DNA from: an uncultured Croceitalea sp.
Lineage (GTDB): Bacteria; Bacteroidota; Bacteroidia; Flavobacteriales; Flavobacteriaceae
Length of the DNA: 36,378 bases
Assembly: GCA_937959125.1 (NCBI GenBank)
Contig: CALGQU010000109.1
Span: 1 to 36,378, forward strand
Direction: 5' to 3'
The notes below the pieces were generated by a model, which worked only from the letters and a program-made list of their open reading frames with translations, was not told where the DNA came from and searched no databases. The position numbers and the translations under genes are program-made. Positions 1 through 6,821 of this stretch are shown here, one piece after another. The stretch's first letter is position 1; each line of letters begins with the position of its first letter.

Positions 1-190
1 GACCTTTGCATAAAAGTATAAAAAGTGTTTTGCTATCCAAATTATGGAAATATCTTCCTTCTAAAAATTTTAAGTCTCATAACCAGTAGATTAGAGTGGT
101 TTAAAATTTTTTCGGGCATCGAACTTCCCACAAACTTTGAATTTTGAGAAGGGCTCCTTATAAATTTTTTAGGAACTACCCATTATTAGG
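1..190. other. Left-edge intergenic stretch
   Basis: AT-rich sequence before the stop of the first gene. I see no open frame of useful length, no clear terminator and no RNA gene in it. A TTTG-containing motif at the extreme left edge resembles part of a Bacteroidota -7 element but cannot be judged without upstream sequence. Confidence 0.4.
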
Positions 191-592
191 CTAATCCTCC
201 GAAGATACCAATGATTTACGCCATTGTTTAAAATCTGCCCTAAATGCCCTCAGTTCCCTTCTTAAAAGATGGACGTACTCTTTTTCTTTTACGCCATCCT
301 TCTCAAGACCGTTGCAATACGCTAAAATATTACGAGTCATGATATTGATGAAGGTAATGTTTTTATTACGGGTTTTTCTAGAAGAGGCGGTTGCCGCTTC
401 TACTAAATTTGAAGATATCAACGTGGCGTCCGTAAAAAGCGCGTTTGCAATTTCATTTCGTAAGCCCAATTTTCTGGAACGTCCAAAGGTGTCCCCTTCA
501 TAGGAGAAATAATTGGCAATGGCCGTACTCAAATCCCTTAATGCCAGAGATTTTTGATAAACGGGCAACGCTATGTAATTATGGGCTTTCAT
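191..592 (-). CDS. Conserved hypothetical protein, predicted helical
   Basis: A 133-residue protein of unknown function. I chose the ATG at 592 over the TTG two codons upstream. It has no signal peptide or membrane segment. It looks almost entirely alpha-helical: an N-terminal segment containing LPVYQKSLAL, a middle segment around residues 40-65 rich in Asn, Ala and Leu, and a basic C-terminal helix with RRELRAFRADF. This layout recalls four-helix-bundle proteins of the 23S-rRNA-intervening-sequence type and similar flavobacterial hypotheticals, but the resemblance is general and I do not assign a function. It stands alone, reads away from the Lrp gene, and has a near-consensus -7 motif (TATCTTTA) at 612-619 just upstream. 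Confidence 0.7.
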   Translation of the reverse strand: MKAHNYIALPVYQKSLALRDLSTAIANYFSYEGDTFGRSRKLGLRNEIANALFTDATLISSNLVEAATASSRKTRNKNITFINIMTRNILAYCNGLEKDGVKEKEYVHLLRRELRAFRADFKQWRKSLVSSED

Positions 593-673
593 GGGCAATA
601 CCTAATCTACCATAAAGATACGTTGCTTTTAAATAACATAACTTTAATAAATATCTATGAATATTTGATTTTC

Positions 674-716
674 TTTGAATATTAAATTTTAAACTCCTTT
701 TGTTTTGAATATTAAA
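674..716 (+). repeat. 13-bp direct repeats at the Lrp-family gene start
   Basis: TTTGAATATTAAA occurs exactly twice, at 674-686 and 704-716, 30 bases apart (about three helical turns). The second copy covers the TTG start codon at 705. A shorter partial copy (GAATATTTGA) lies near 659. Such phased AT-rich repeats in front of an Lrp/AsnC gene are a plausible autoregulatory site; this is inference. Confidence 0.5.
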
Positions 717-1148
717 GTTGATGAATTGAGCTTGAAAATACTGCAGGCCTTACAGAAAAACTCTAGGGCAACTTTTGTGGAAATTGGTAAAGAGGTTGGG
801 CTTACTTCACCGGCCGTGGCGGAACGGGTAAAGAAAATGGAAGACGTGGGGGTCATCGCCAGATATTCTGCCCAAGTATCCCATGTGGCATTGGGGTATC
901 AACTACGTGCCATAGTCACGTTACGGGCTTTTGTAGGTAAACTTAGACCATTTTTAGAAGTGGTAAAAGGGTATAAAGAAGTGATCAATTGTTATAGGAT
1001 CACCGGGAATGAGAACATTATTATGGAGGTGGTTTTAAAAGACCAATTCCATTTGGAAAAGTTTATCGATAAATTGATCAACTATGGGGAAACTAGGACA
1101 CATATTGTGTTGTCTGACGTTATCTCCAATGCCTCTGTGATCGAATAA
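705..1148 (+). CDS. Lrp/AsnC family transcriptional regulator
   Basis: A 147-residue protein of the usual Lrp/AsnC length. Residues 5-50 form the N-terminal helix-turn-helix (DELSLKILQALQKNSR, then a recognition-helix segment with TSPAVAERVKKMED). Residues 65-147 match the RAM/AsnC effector-binding domain, which in this family binds small molecules, often amino acids, and makes dimers and octamers. The start is the TTG at 705: the upstream ATG in this frame (657) runs into a stop after three codons, and the next internal ATG would remove the DNA-binding domain. Phased direct repeats overlap the start and may be its own operator. Target genes cannot be read from the sequence. The hydrolase-like gene starts 33 bases downstream and may be co-transcribed. 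Confidence 0.93.
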   Translation: MNIKVDELSLKILQALQKNSRATFVEIGKEVGLTSPAVAERVKKMEDVGVIARYSAQVSHVALGYQLRAIVTLRAFVGKLRPFLEVVKGYKEVINCYRITGNENIIMEVVLKDQFHLEKFIDKLINYGETRTHIVLSDVISNASVIE

Positions 1149-1181
1149 AAATTTTGGCTAGATTTTTGATATCTTTCAGAT

Positions 1182-2603
1182 ATGACAAGAAGTTACATCC
1201 TCCTCTTTTTTATCCTTACCGCGGCTTTTAGGTATGGTACGACCCAAGAGTTTAAAATCCAAAAAGGACGTATCCTAGATTCTTTGATGATAGGGGACTC
1301 CACCAATCAGAGTTTTGCCCTTTACCTGCCTAGAAATTTTGAGGTAAAAGGGCAATGGCCCGTAATTTTTGTATTTGACACCAAAGGAAAGGGGAAAGAA
1401 GCCTTGGTCAAGTTACGGTTGGCCGCCGAAAAACACAGGTACATTTTGGCAAGCTCCAACAATATCCATGATTCCATTTCCTTGGCAGACAATATGTTTA
1501 CTGCCAAACGACTTATGGATAGGGTGGCCATGTTATTTCCTATTAATAGAAGTAGGATATATACGGCAGGGTATAAGACTTCTGGGCGTTTTGCCAACTT
1601 GGCACCACTTTTTATCAAAGAAATAGAAGGGGCACTTTCCATAGGGTCTTCCATTGCCAATTTGGAACTGTTGAGTAAAAGCAATCCTTTTTACTTTATA
1701 TCCATTATGGACCGTAGTGATTTTAATTATACCGATTTAAGAACGGATGAAAAAGTATTGAACGGCCTAAAATTCCCTAATAACCTTCTTGTTTATGATG
1801 AAAAAGGCGTGGTTTCCCCATCTTCATACGTGGAAGATGCACTATTGTTGTTTGATCTAGCGGCAATGTCCAAAGGAAATATGGAAAAGGATAGCATCCT
1901 TGTTGAGGAGACCTACCAAAAGCATATGGGTAAAATACAGGAACTGCAAAAAAATGGAAAGATGCTTTTGGCAGAGCGCGGAATGCGTGAAGCCTTAACG
2001 GTGTATAGAACATTACGCAATACGGATTCCTTAAAAAATGCGCATAAGGAATTTAAGAAGGACAAACTGTATAGAAGTCTTAAAAGGATGCGGGGTGCTG
2101 CCATTTTTAAGGAGAATCTGTTAAAAGAAGATTATACGTATTACTTGGAAGAAGACGTGCTCACCCATAATTTTAAGAACCTGGGATGGTGGAACTTTCA
2201 GATGACTAAAATAAATGAATTTATCAATGGGCAAAGTGTTATAGAACAACGCATGGGAAAGCGGCTTTTGGGCTATTTGAATGCTTTGATAGCTGATACT
2301 GTTGAACTTGAAAAAGGGGAGAAAGTGGTCGATCAAGATGCCCTTACGTTTCTTTGGATGCTAAAGACCATAACGGAACCACGGCAGTTTGATAATTACT
2401 TCAAAGTGGTTTCCATTAGTGCTAAAAATGAAGATTATGGTACGGCACTTTTTTACTTGGAAGAAGCTTTTAAAAATGGTTTTAAGGACAAAGAAAAACT
2501 GTATAGTATAGAAGATACGGCCTTATTTAGGATTACCCCAGAGTTTAATGCGTTGGTAAAAAAATATTTGGATGAGTCCCGTTATGAGGGTGTTAAGGAA
2601 TAA
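1182..2603 (+). CDS. Secreted alpha/beta-hydrolase-like protein, probable pseudo-esterase
   Basis: A 473-residue protein with an N-terminal signal peptide (hydrophobic run ILLFFILTAAF). Residues 30-220 resemble the alpha/beta-hydrolase fold of PHB-depolymerase or feruloyl-esterase-like proteins: YLPRNFE, PVIFVFDTKG, then the nucleophile-elbow strand RIYTAG. Active members carry G-x-S-x-G there. This protein reads GYKTSG, so Lys sits at the nucleophile position and the only nearby Ser is displaced by two residues, which suggests a non-catalytic protein. Residues 240-473 are helical and charged and may form TPR-like repeats (FYLEEAFKNGF near the C terminus). It probably sits in the periplasm or on the cell surface. 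Its 3' end overlaps the convergent DJ-1-like gene by 11 bases. Confidence 0.7.
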   Translation: MTRSYILLFFILTAAFRYGTTQEFKIQKGRILDSLMIGDSTNQSFALYLPRNFEVKGQWPVIFVFDTKGKGKEALVKLRLAAEKHRYILASSNNIHDSISLADNMFTAKRLMDRVAMLFPINRSRIYTAGYKTSGRFANLAPLFIKEIEGALSIGSSIANLELLSKSNPFYFISIMDRSDFNYTDLRTDEKVLNGLKFPNNLLVYDEKGVVSPSSYVEDALLLFDLAAMSKGNMEKDSILVEETYQKHMGKIQELQKNGKMLLAERGMREALTVYRTLRNTDSLKNAHKEFKKDKLYRSLKRMRGAAIFKENLLKEDYTYYLEEDVLTHNFKNLGWWNFQMTKINEFINGQSVIEQRMGKRLLGYLNALIADTVELEKGEKVVDQDALTFLWMLKTITEPRQFDNYFKVVSISAKNEDYGTALFYLEEAFKNGFKDKEKLYSIEDTALFRITPEFNALVKKYLDESRYEGVKE

Positions 2604-3318
2604 AATGAGGCACTTTTTGTGAGTCCCAATCAATAACCAGGCCTCCGGCCAAGGACCGCGCTATTTCAGCTCCATATAAGTATTCACAGAGGTAAAGGGC
2701 CGCTTCAAAACTTTTAGCACCGCCGGCAGAGGTAATGTATTTGCCATCATGGACGAACAAGACACTGTCCTTTACATTTAAGTTTGGAAACATTTTTTTA
2801 TACTTCCCTATATCACTGGGAAAGGTGGTAGAGGCCACATTGTCCAACAGGCCGGCTTTGGCAAGTACAAAAGCACCATCGCAATGCGATGTAATGAATT
2901 GGGCGTCCGCATCAACACGTTTAATAAAATCCAACATTTGGGTGTCCTGTAAATCGGTATCCAAATGATGTTCCGCGCTGGGCACGACCAAAATATCAAT
3001 AGCAGGTATGGAATCTTTAGTATAGTCAAAATCCGGTAGAATGCGCACACCTTCAAAAGAGGTAATGGGATCCAAAGTGTTTGCCACGGTAAAAGTATTC
3101 ATGGCCTTAATGCCCTGTCGGTATTGGGTATGTTGAAAAATATCATATGGGGCCGTGAACTCCGTATTGTAAACGCCATCCATAATTAAAAAAGCTACAT
3201 TGTAACGGTCCTTGGATAATTCTGGGAAGATTCTGGTCGTTTTTACCGGAGTGGTTTTTTTTTGTTCCCCACAGGCTAAGAGCAGAAGAAAAGCCAAAAC
3301 GAAAAAGAAATTTTTCAT
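2593..3318 (-). CDS. DJ-1/PfpI family lipoprotein
   Basis: A 241-residue protein of the DJ-1/PfpI class-I glutamine-amidotransferase-like superfamily. The N terminus is a lipoprotein signal with lipobox LLLAC (Cys at about residue 16), so it should be anchored in the envelope. The core follows: YNVAFLIMDGVYNTEFTAP, IDILVVPSAEHH, and a nucleophile elbow SHCDGAFVLAKAGLLD with the conserved Cys. Later parts (ITSAGGAKSFEAAL) match the DJ-1-like domain of GlxA/AraC-type regulators and isonitrile-hydratase-like enzymes. No AraC DNA-binding domain is attached. The Cys suggests a hydrolase, chaperone or deglycase-like activity, but the substrate is unknown. It is divergent from the toxin-antitoxin pair. 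Confidence 0.88.
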   Translation of the reverse strand: MKNFFFVLAFLLLLACGEQKKTTPVKTTRIFPELSKDRYNVAFLIMDGVYNTEFTAPYDIFQHTQYRQGIKAMNTFTVANTLDPITSFEGVRILPDFDYTKDSIPAIDILVVPSAEHHLDTDLQDTQMLDFIKRVDADAQFITSHCDGAFVLAKAGLLDNVASTTFPSDIGKYKKMFPNLNVKDSVLFVHDGKYITSAGGAKSFEAALYLCEYLYGAEIARSLAGGLVIDWDSQKVPHFIP

Positions 3319-3429
3319 GCAAACTAAAATTTGTAGCGCAAAATACGATTCCTTAAGGGGATAACCCTATCCTTTTTATGTTGCGAAAGATAAATTTGAC
3401 AAAAGACAAAAATATTTAGACATTTTACG

Positions 3430-3437
3430 TATATTTG
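3430..3437 (+). promoter_or_regulatory. -7 promoter element of the Xre-RES pair
   Basis: TATATTTG fits the Bacteroidota -7 consensus TAnnTTTG. It ends 21 bases before the ATG at 3459. A TTG that could otherwise serve as a start codon (3435) lies inside the element, which argues that translation starts at 3459. No well-spaced -33 TTG is visible. Confidence 0.55.
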
Positions 3438-3458
3438 TGCAGTACTAGTTTCAAAGAA

Positions 3459-3890
3459 ATGAAAACAAAGAAATCAATGATTGCCAATGGAGAATTTAAC
3501 GATTGGGACGATGAGTCCAAACGTTATGATATCATCAGGCTTATCCGTGATGGCATTCCTTATGTAGATTTTTTAGGTCTCTTTGGAAATCACCCCTTTA
3601 CGGACAAGGAATGGTCAGCATATTTAGGGGTGTCCCAAAGAACGTTGGACCGGTATAAAAATGGGCAAAAGAGTTTTCCCGTTAAACAATCGGAACGTAT
3701 TTTGGAAATCAAGAGGCTATTGGACTATGGGGTGTCGGTTTTTGAGGACTATGATAACTTTATGGAATGGTTAGAGACCAAAAATATCCCTATGGGAGGT
3801 ATGGTGCCCAAAAACCTATTGGATACTACTTTGGGTATTAATATGATACACGATCAGTTGGGCAGGATAGAACACGGTATCCTTGCATGA
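3459..3890 (+). CDS. Xre/MbcA/ParS-type antitoxin of a RES toxin pair
   Basis: A 143-residue antitoxin. Residues 45-75 hold a helix-turn-helix-like segment (FTDKEWSAYLGVSQRTLDRYKNG), and the C-terminal part (LLDYGVSVFEDYDNFMEWL, then PKNLLDTTLGINMIHDQLGRIEHG) is the DUF2384/MbcA-ParS toxin-binding domain ending in the typical RIEHG motif. Family members neutralise RES toxins and repress their own promoter. I chose the ATG at 3459 because the upstream TTG at 3435 lies within the promoter. The gene overlaps the toxin by four bases (ATGA), the usual arrangement of these pairs. Confidence 0.92.
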   Translation: MKTKKSMIANGEFNDWDDESKRYDIIRLIRDGIPYVDFLGLFGNHPFTDKEWSAYLGVSQRTLDRYKNGQKSFPVKQSERILEIKRLLDYGVSVFEDYDNFMEWLETKNIPMGGMVPKNLLDTTLGINMIHDQLGRIEHGILA

Positions 3891-4345
3891 AGGTATACCG
3901 GCTTTCCAAAGAAAAATATAAGCTGGACCTTTCTGGTATTGGCGCGGAAAAATTGGGCGGTAGATGGAACAGTAAAGGAACGCGTTTGGTATACACTTCA
4001 GACTCCCGGGCGTTGGCAAAATTGGAAGTTGCGGTCAATATGGCCCTTAACCGACTGCCAAAAAACTATTACTTGACCATCCTGGAAATCCCTGACGATT
4101 TTATTATAGCATACAACATAGAACAATTAGACGATAAGGATTGGAAGAACAATCCACCCATAAAGTTTACACAAACCCAAGGGGATGAATTTGCGAAATC
4201 TAAGGAAGCATTGGTGCTAAAAGTACCTTCTGCTGTGGTGGACGGCGACTACAATTACCTGATCAATCCGCAACACACAGATATGTCTGAAATCAAAATT
4301 CTAGGTAGTGAAGCTTTTCGTTTTGATATGCGTCTCTTTGCTTAA
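3887..4345 (+). CDS. RES-domain toxin (NAD+-degrading)
   Basis: A 152-residue RES-domain protein, nearly all domain. The motif residues that name the family are present: Arg near the start (VYRLSKEKY), a glycine-rich GGRWNSKGTRLVYTS segment, Glu in LAKLEVAVN, and Ser in VPSAVV, followed by YNYLINP. Family members such as MbcT and ParT consume NAD+ (phosphorolysis) or modify target proteins and arrest growth unless bound by the Xre-type antitoxin. The gene starts on the antitoxin stop codon (4-base overlap), which couples their translation. No damage to the frame is visible, so the pair looks intact. A lipoprotein gene starts 22 bases downstream and may be read from the same transcript, though it does not belong to the known system. 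Confidence 0.93.
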   Translation: MKVYRLSKEKYKLDLSGIGAEKLGGRWNSKGTRLVYTSDSRALAKLEVAVNMALNRLPKNYYLTILEIPDDFIIAYNIEQLDDKDWKNNPPIKFTQTQGDEFAKSKEALVLKVPSAVVDGDYNYLINPQHTDMSEIKILGSEAFRFDMRLFA

Positions 4346-4367
4346 ACGCTATTTAATTCCATAACCC

Positions 4368-4910
4368 ATGAGATATCCAATTGTCGTTTTCCTTTTAATC
4401 CTTGCAGCCTGTAAAAGTGAGTCAAAAGAGGTAACCAAAGTTGATAGCACCGTAGCTCAAATGTGGGTGGCCTATACCGAAGCTTTTCCGGAATTTGGAA
4501 AAGAAGAACGTCCAGAAGCTTGGTATTTTGGTATTGAAAAGAAAGATGCCAATAGGTTGGCCAAATTAACCGTAAACGGAAAAAAGAAAGCATCCTCTGG
4601 CCTTTACGCTTGGTATGAGGAGGCCGGAGCGGATTTACCAAAAACAGGGACCCAACATATAATTACAGATTTTGAAGGTAAAGCCAAAGCGATTATTGAA
4701 ATTACCAAAGTCGATACCATTCCGTTTGATAAGATTCCCAAAGACTATGCGGTTTTGGATATGGGAACGGAAATTGAACCGCTAAAAAAATGGAAAAGAG
4801 CACATTGGGACTTTTTTGAAACTGTATTAAAGGAAAGCGGGGATACCCCCACCGAGGATATGCTTATCGTATGTGAATGGTTTGAGCTGGTTTGGCCTAA
4901 AAGTCACTAA
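4368..4910 (+). CDS. ASCH-domain lipoprotein
   Basis: A 180-residue protein with a lipoprotein signal (lipobox LILAAC, Cys at about residue 15) followed by an ASCH domain. Recognisable ASCH features are the KKASSGLYAWYEEAGADLPK segment, then AKAIIEITKVDTIPFDKIPKDYA, and KKWKRAHWDFFE near residues 140-155. ASCH proteins are normally cytoplasmic and are linked to RNA binding or to amidohydrolysis of modified nucleosides (YqfB type). Export as a lipoprotein would place this one in the envelope, so its substrate is open. It lies 22 bases after the RES toxin gene and 60 bases before a DUF1684 lipoprotein that has its own promoter. Confidence 0.8.
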   Translation: MRYPIVVFLLILAACKSESKEVTKVDSTVAQMWVAYTEAFPEFGKEERPEAWYFGIEKKDANRLAKLTVNGKKKASSGLYAWYEEAGADLPKTGTQHIITDFEGKAKAIIEITKVDTIPFDKIPKDYAVLDMGTEIEPLKKWKRAHWDFFETVLKESGDTPTEDMLIVCEWFELVWPKSH

Positions 4911-4958
4911 AGCAAAAGGCCTTACCAATGAAGTAGTCTTTAATTGCCAGTTTCAAAG

Positions 4959-4966
4959 TATTTTTG
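4959..4966 (+). promoter_or_regulatory. -7 promoter element of the DUF1684 gene
   Basis: TATTTTTG is a full match to TAnnTTTG and ends only four bases before the ATG at 4971. If used, the transcript would be leaderless or nearly so. It also argues against the longer frame beginning at 4944. Confidence 0.5.
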
Positions 4967-4970
4967 TACT

Positions 4971-5615
4971 ATGAAGTATAACTTTTTATTCTGTTGTTTG
5001 TTGGTGTTAACGGCCTGTGGACAGCAAAAAAAATATCACGATACTGAACCACAGTCTCTTTTAAATCGTTCTGAAAAGGAAAAAGCTATCCTAGCTTTTC
5101 AAGCAGAATTGAATGCGGAATATAAAAATCCGGAGACATCACCACTACCGGACAGGTATCGCAAAACGTTTGACGGATTGGATTTTTTTGCCGCTGATAC
5201 CAACTATGTTATCCAGGCGAGATTTGAACGGACCCCGGACGCAAAACCTTTTTTATTGGCCACCACAACGGACAGAAAAACAACGGAAGTAGTTTATGGG
5301 ATAGCCCATTTTACCTTAAACGGCAAAAAACATCAATTGGAAATTTACCAAAACCCAGAATTGACCAAGCAAGAGGAGTATCGAGAGTATCTTTTTCTCC
5401 CGTTTTTAGACGATACCAATGGGGAAGGGACCTATGGTGGCGGTAGATATATCGATTTAAGTATTCCCATTGGGGATAGCATTATCATTGATTTTAACAA
5501 GGCTTACAATCCCTATTGTGTATATAACAAAAAATACTCCTGCCCTCTGGTGCCAAGGCAAAACTATTTGAAAACCAGAGTAGTTGCAGGAGTAAAGGAT
5601 TTTGTAAAAAAATAA
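4971..5615 (+). CDS. DUF1684 lipoprotein
   Basis: A 214-residue lipoprotein (lipobox LTAC, Cys near residue 16 of the chosen start). The DUF1684 family is recognised by TYGGGRYIDL, then IDFNKAYNPYCVYN and a Cys-Pro pair in KKYSCPLVPRQNYL, with the closing RVVAGVKDF. These motifs are highly conserved in Bacteroidota and Actinobacteria, but the function is unknown. The start at 4971 is preferred over the GTG/TTG-type start at 4944 because the promoter element lies between them and the signal peptide begins cleanly at 4971. The gene converges on the porin gene, and a shared hairpin terminator lies between them. Confidence 0.9.
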   Translation: MKYNFLFCCLLVLTACGQQKKYHDTEPQSLLNRSEKEKAILAFQAELNAEYKNPETSPLPDRYRKTFDGLDFFAADTNYVIQARFERTPDAKPFLLATTTDRKTTEVVYGIAHFTLNGKKHQLEIYQNPELTKQEEYREYLFLPFLDDTNGEGTYGGGRYIDLSIPIGDSIIIDFNKAYNPYCVYNKKYSCPLVPRQNYLKTRVVAGVKDFVKK

Positions 5616-5640
5616 AAGCCCAGTTGTTAAGCTGGGCTTT
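5615..5640. terminator. Bidirectional hairpin terminator
   Basis: A 9-bp stem (AAAGCCCAG / CTGGGCTTT) with an 8-base loop, flanked by A-rich and T-rich sequence. It lies between the convergent DUF1684 and porin genes and can serve both strands. Confidence 0.8.
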
Positions 5641-5671
5641 ATATATGTATAGCTTCTGTACTTTTTAAATT

Positions 5672-6697
5672 TTAGTCAAAAGTATAGATTGCGGCAACCA
5701 AGAAAGACGATAAACTATTTGTAGGAGATAAGTCATTATCTGTAAATGGCTCAAAGTCATTACTCCAGCTATCAAGTCTGATCTCTGGCTTTATGATCAA
5801 ATTTTCTACCGTAAAACTTCCCGTCAAGGTCAAAGCCAATACAGAAGCAATATCACTAGTATCGATTCCATCTGCGGTAGGCTGGAAGTATTCTCCTCTA
5901 AGCCCAATAGTAAAATCATCACTGGTAGCATACTGGGGATATAAAGCAGCTCCATAAAAACCGTTTCCGCTATCGGTAGCAATAGCGGCATTAATGCCTA
6001 GGAAAAAATCTTCTGTTACGTCAAATCCTCCTGTATAATCAATTTCAAAACCTAAAGCTTCGCCACCATCGTAGTAAAGATTTAAATATTGGTCAAAAAA
6101 GCCAAGCTGTGCACCAAGGGCGTAAGCTCCGGTAAGGTTATTGTTTACGTCAGTCACGTTCATAACGGCCAGCATTAAGCTAACATCATCAGACAATCCA
6201 AAGTCTGCTTTAAGACCTACATGGGAGAAAGGGCCGTTGGAGAACAAATACGAGGTACTGTAATTGAAGTTTCCTGCTGGTGCAATAACCTCATACCCTA
6301 AATAGGTGTTAAAACGACCTACTGTTAAAGTAGTTCCTTCACTAACATTCCAATAGGCGTATAATTGGTTCAAGTTAAAACCACCGGTAGCATCATCTCC
6401 CCTGGGACCAAAAACTAAATCTGCCACTACTCCTGTTTTTTCTCCTTCGTAAGCGGCAATTAAATTGGCCATGCCTAAGGCAAAACCAGTTTCATTGGCA
6501 AAAGATGTTCCGGGATCTATAACCCCTTCTGCATCGGAAGTACTAAGAGCAGTTCTATAGTACGTGTCAACGCTTCCACTTATTTGTACTTTTTTCTCTT
6601 CGGTTTCTTCATCTTGCGCAAAAGCTGCGGTAGTGGCTAGGGCAAATGCTGCCAAAACTATTTTTTTAGCGTATTTTGTAATACTAATCGTTTTCAT
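5672..6697 (-). CDS. Outer-membrane beta-barrel porin
   Basis: A 341-residue protein with a signal peptide (IVLAAFALATTAAFAQ, cleavage after AFA-Q) and a short acidic and lysine stretch (EETEEKK). The rest has alternating beta-strand patterns rich in Gly, Asn, Tyr and Phe, ending in an aromatic C terminus (AIYTFD). It resembles the BBP2/OmpL-like porin family (KVQISGSVDTYYR, then LNQLYAYWNVSEGTTLTVGRFNTYLGYEV). It would form an outer-membrane channel of unknown specificity. It lies downstream of glnK-amt on the same strand, separated by 124 bases with a strong inverted repeat. The setting suggests, but does not show, a role in uptake of nitrogen compounds. Confidence 0.85.
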   Translation of the reverse strand: MKTISITKYAKKIVLAAFALATTAAFAQDEETEEKKVQISGSVDTYYRTALSTSDAEGVIDPGTSFANETGFALGMANLIAAYEGEKTGVVADLVFGPRGDDATGGFNLNQLYAYWNVSEGTTLTVGRFNTYLGYEVIAPAGNFNYSTSYLFSNGPFSHVGLKADFGLSDDVSLMLAVMNVTDVNNNLTGAYALGAQLGFFDQYLNLYYDGGEALGFEIDYTGGFDVTEDFFLGINAAIATDSGNGFYGAALYPQYATSDDFTIGLRGEYFQPTADGIDTSDIASVLALTLTGSFTVENLIIKPEIRLDSWSNDFEPFTDNDLSPTNSLSSFLVAAIYTFD

Positions 6698-6778
6698 AAG
6701 AATAAAAGTTATTGTCCCATGTTTTCATGGGGTTAGTAATTGAATGATGAAATTCTATTTGTAAAATGATTTTATATA

Positions 6779-6811
6779 ACGGAGCGTTCTGCAAAACGCT
6801 CCGTTTTTTTT
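6779..6811. terminator. Hairpin between amt and the porin gene
   Basis: A perfect 10-bp inverted repeat (ACGGAGCGTT / AACGCTCCGT, loop of 6). The strong T-tract (6805-6811) follows on the plus strand. On the minus strand, where amt and the porin lie, the stem is followed only by TATATAAAATC. It may be a partial terminator that lowers porin expression relative to amt. Confidence 0.6.
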
Positions 6812-6821
6812 GGATGGTTGT

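Noticed and set aside
3435-3458. TTG start for the antitoxin at 3435
   Set aside because: It lies inside the TATATTTG promoter element, and the residues it adds are not antitoxin-like; the ATG at 3459 fits better.
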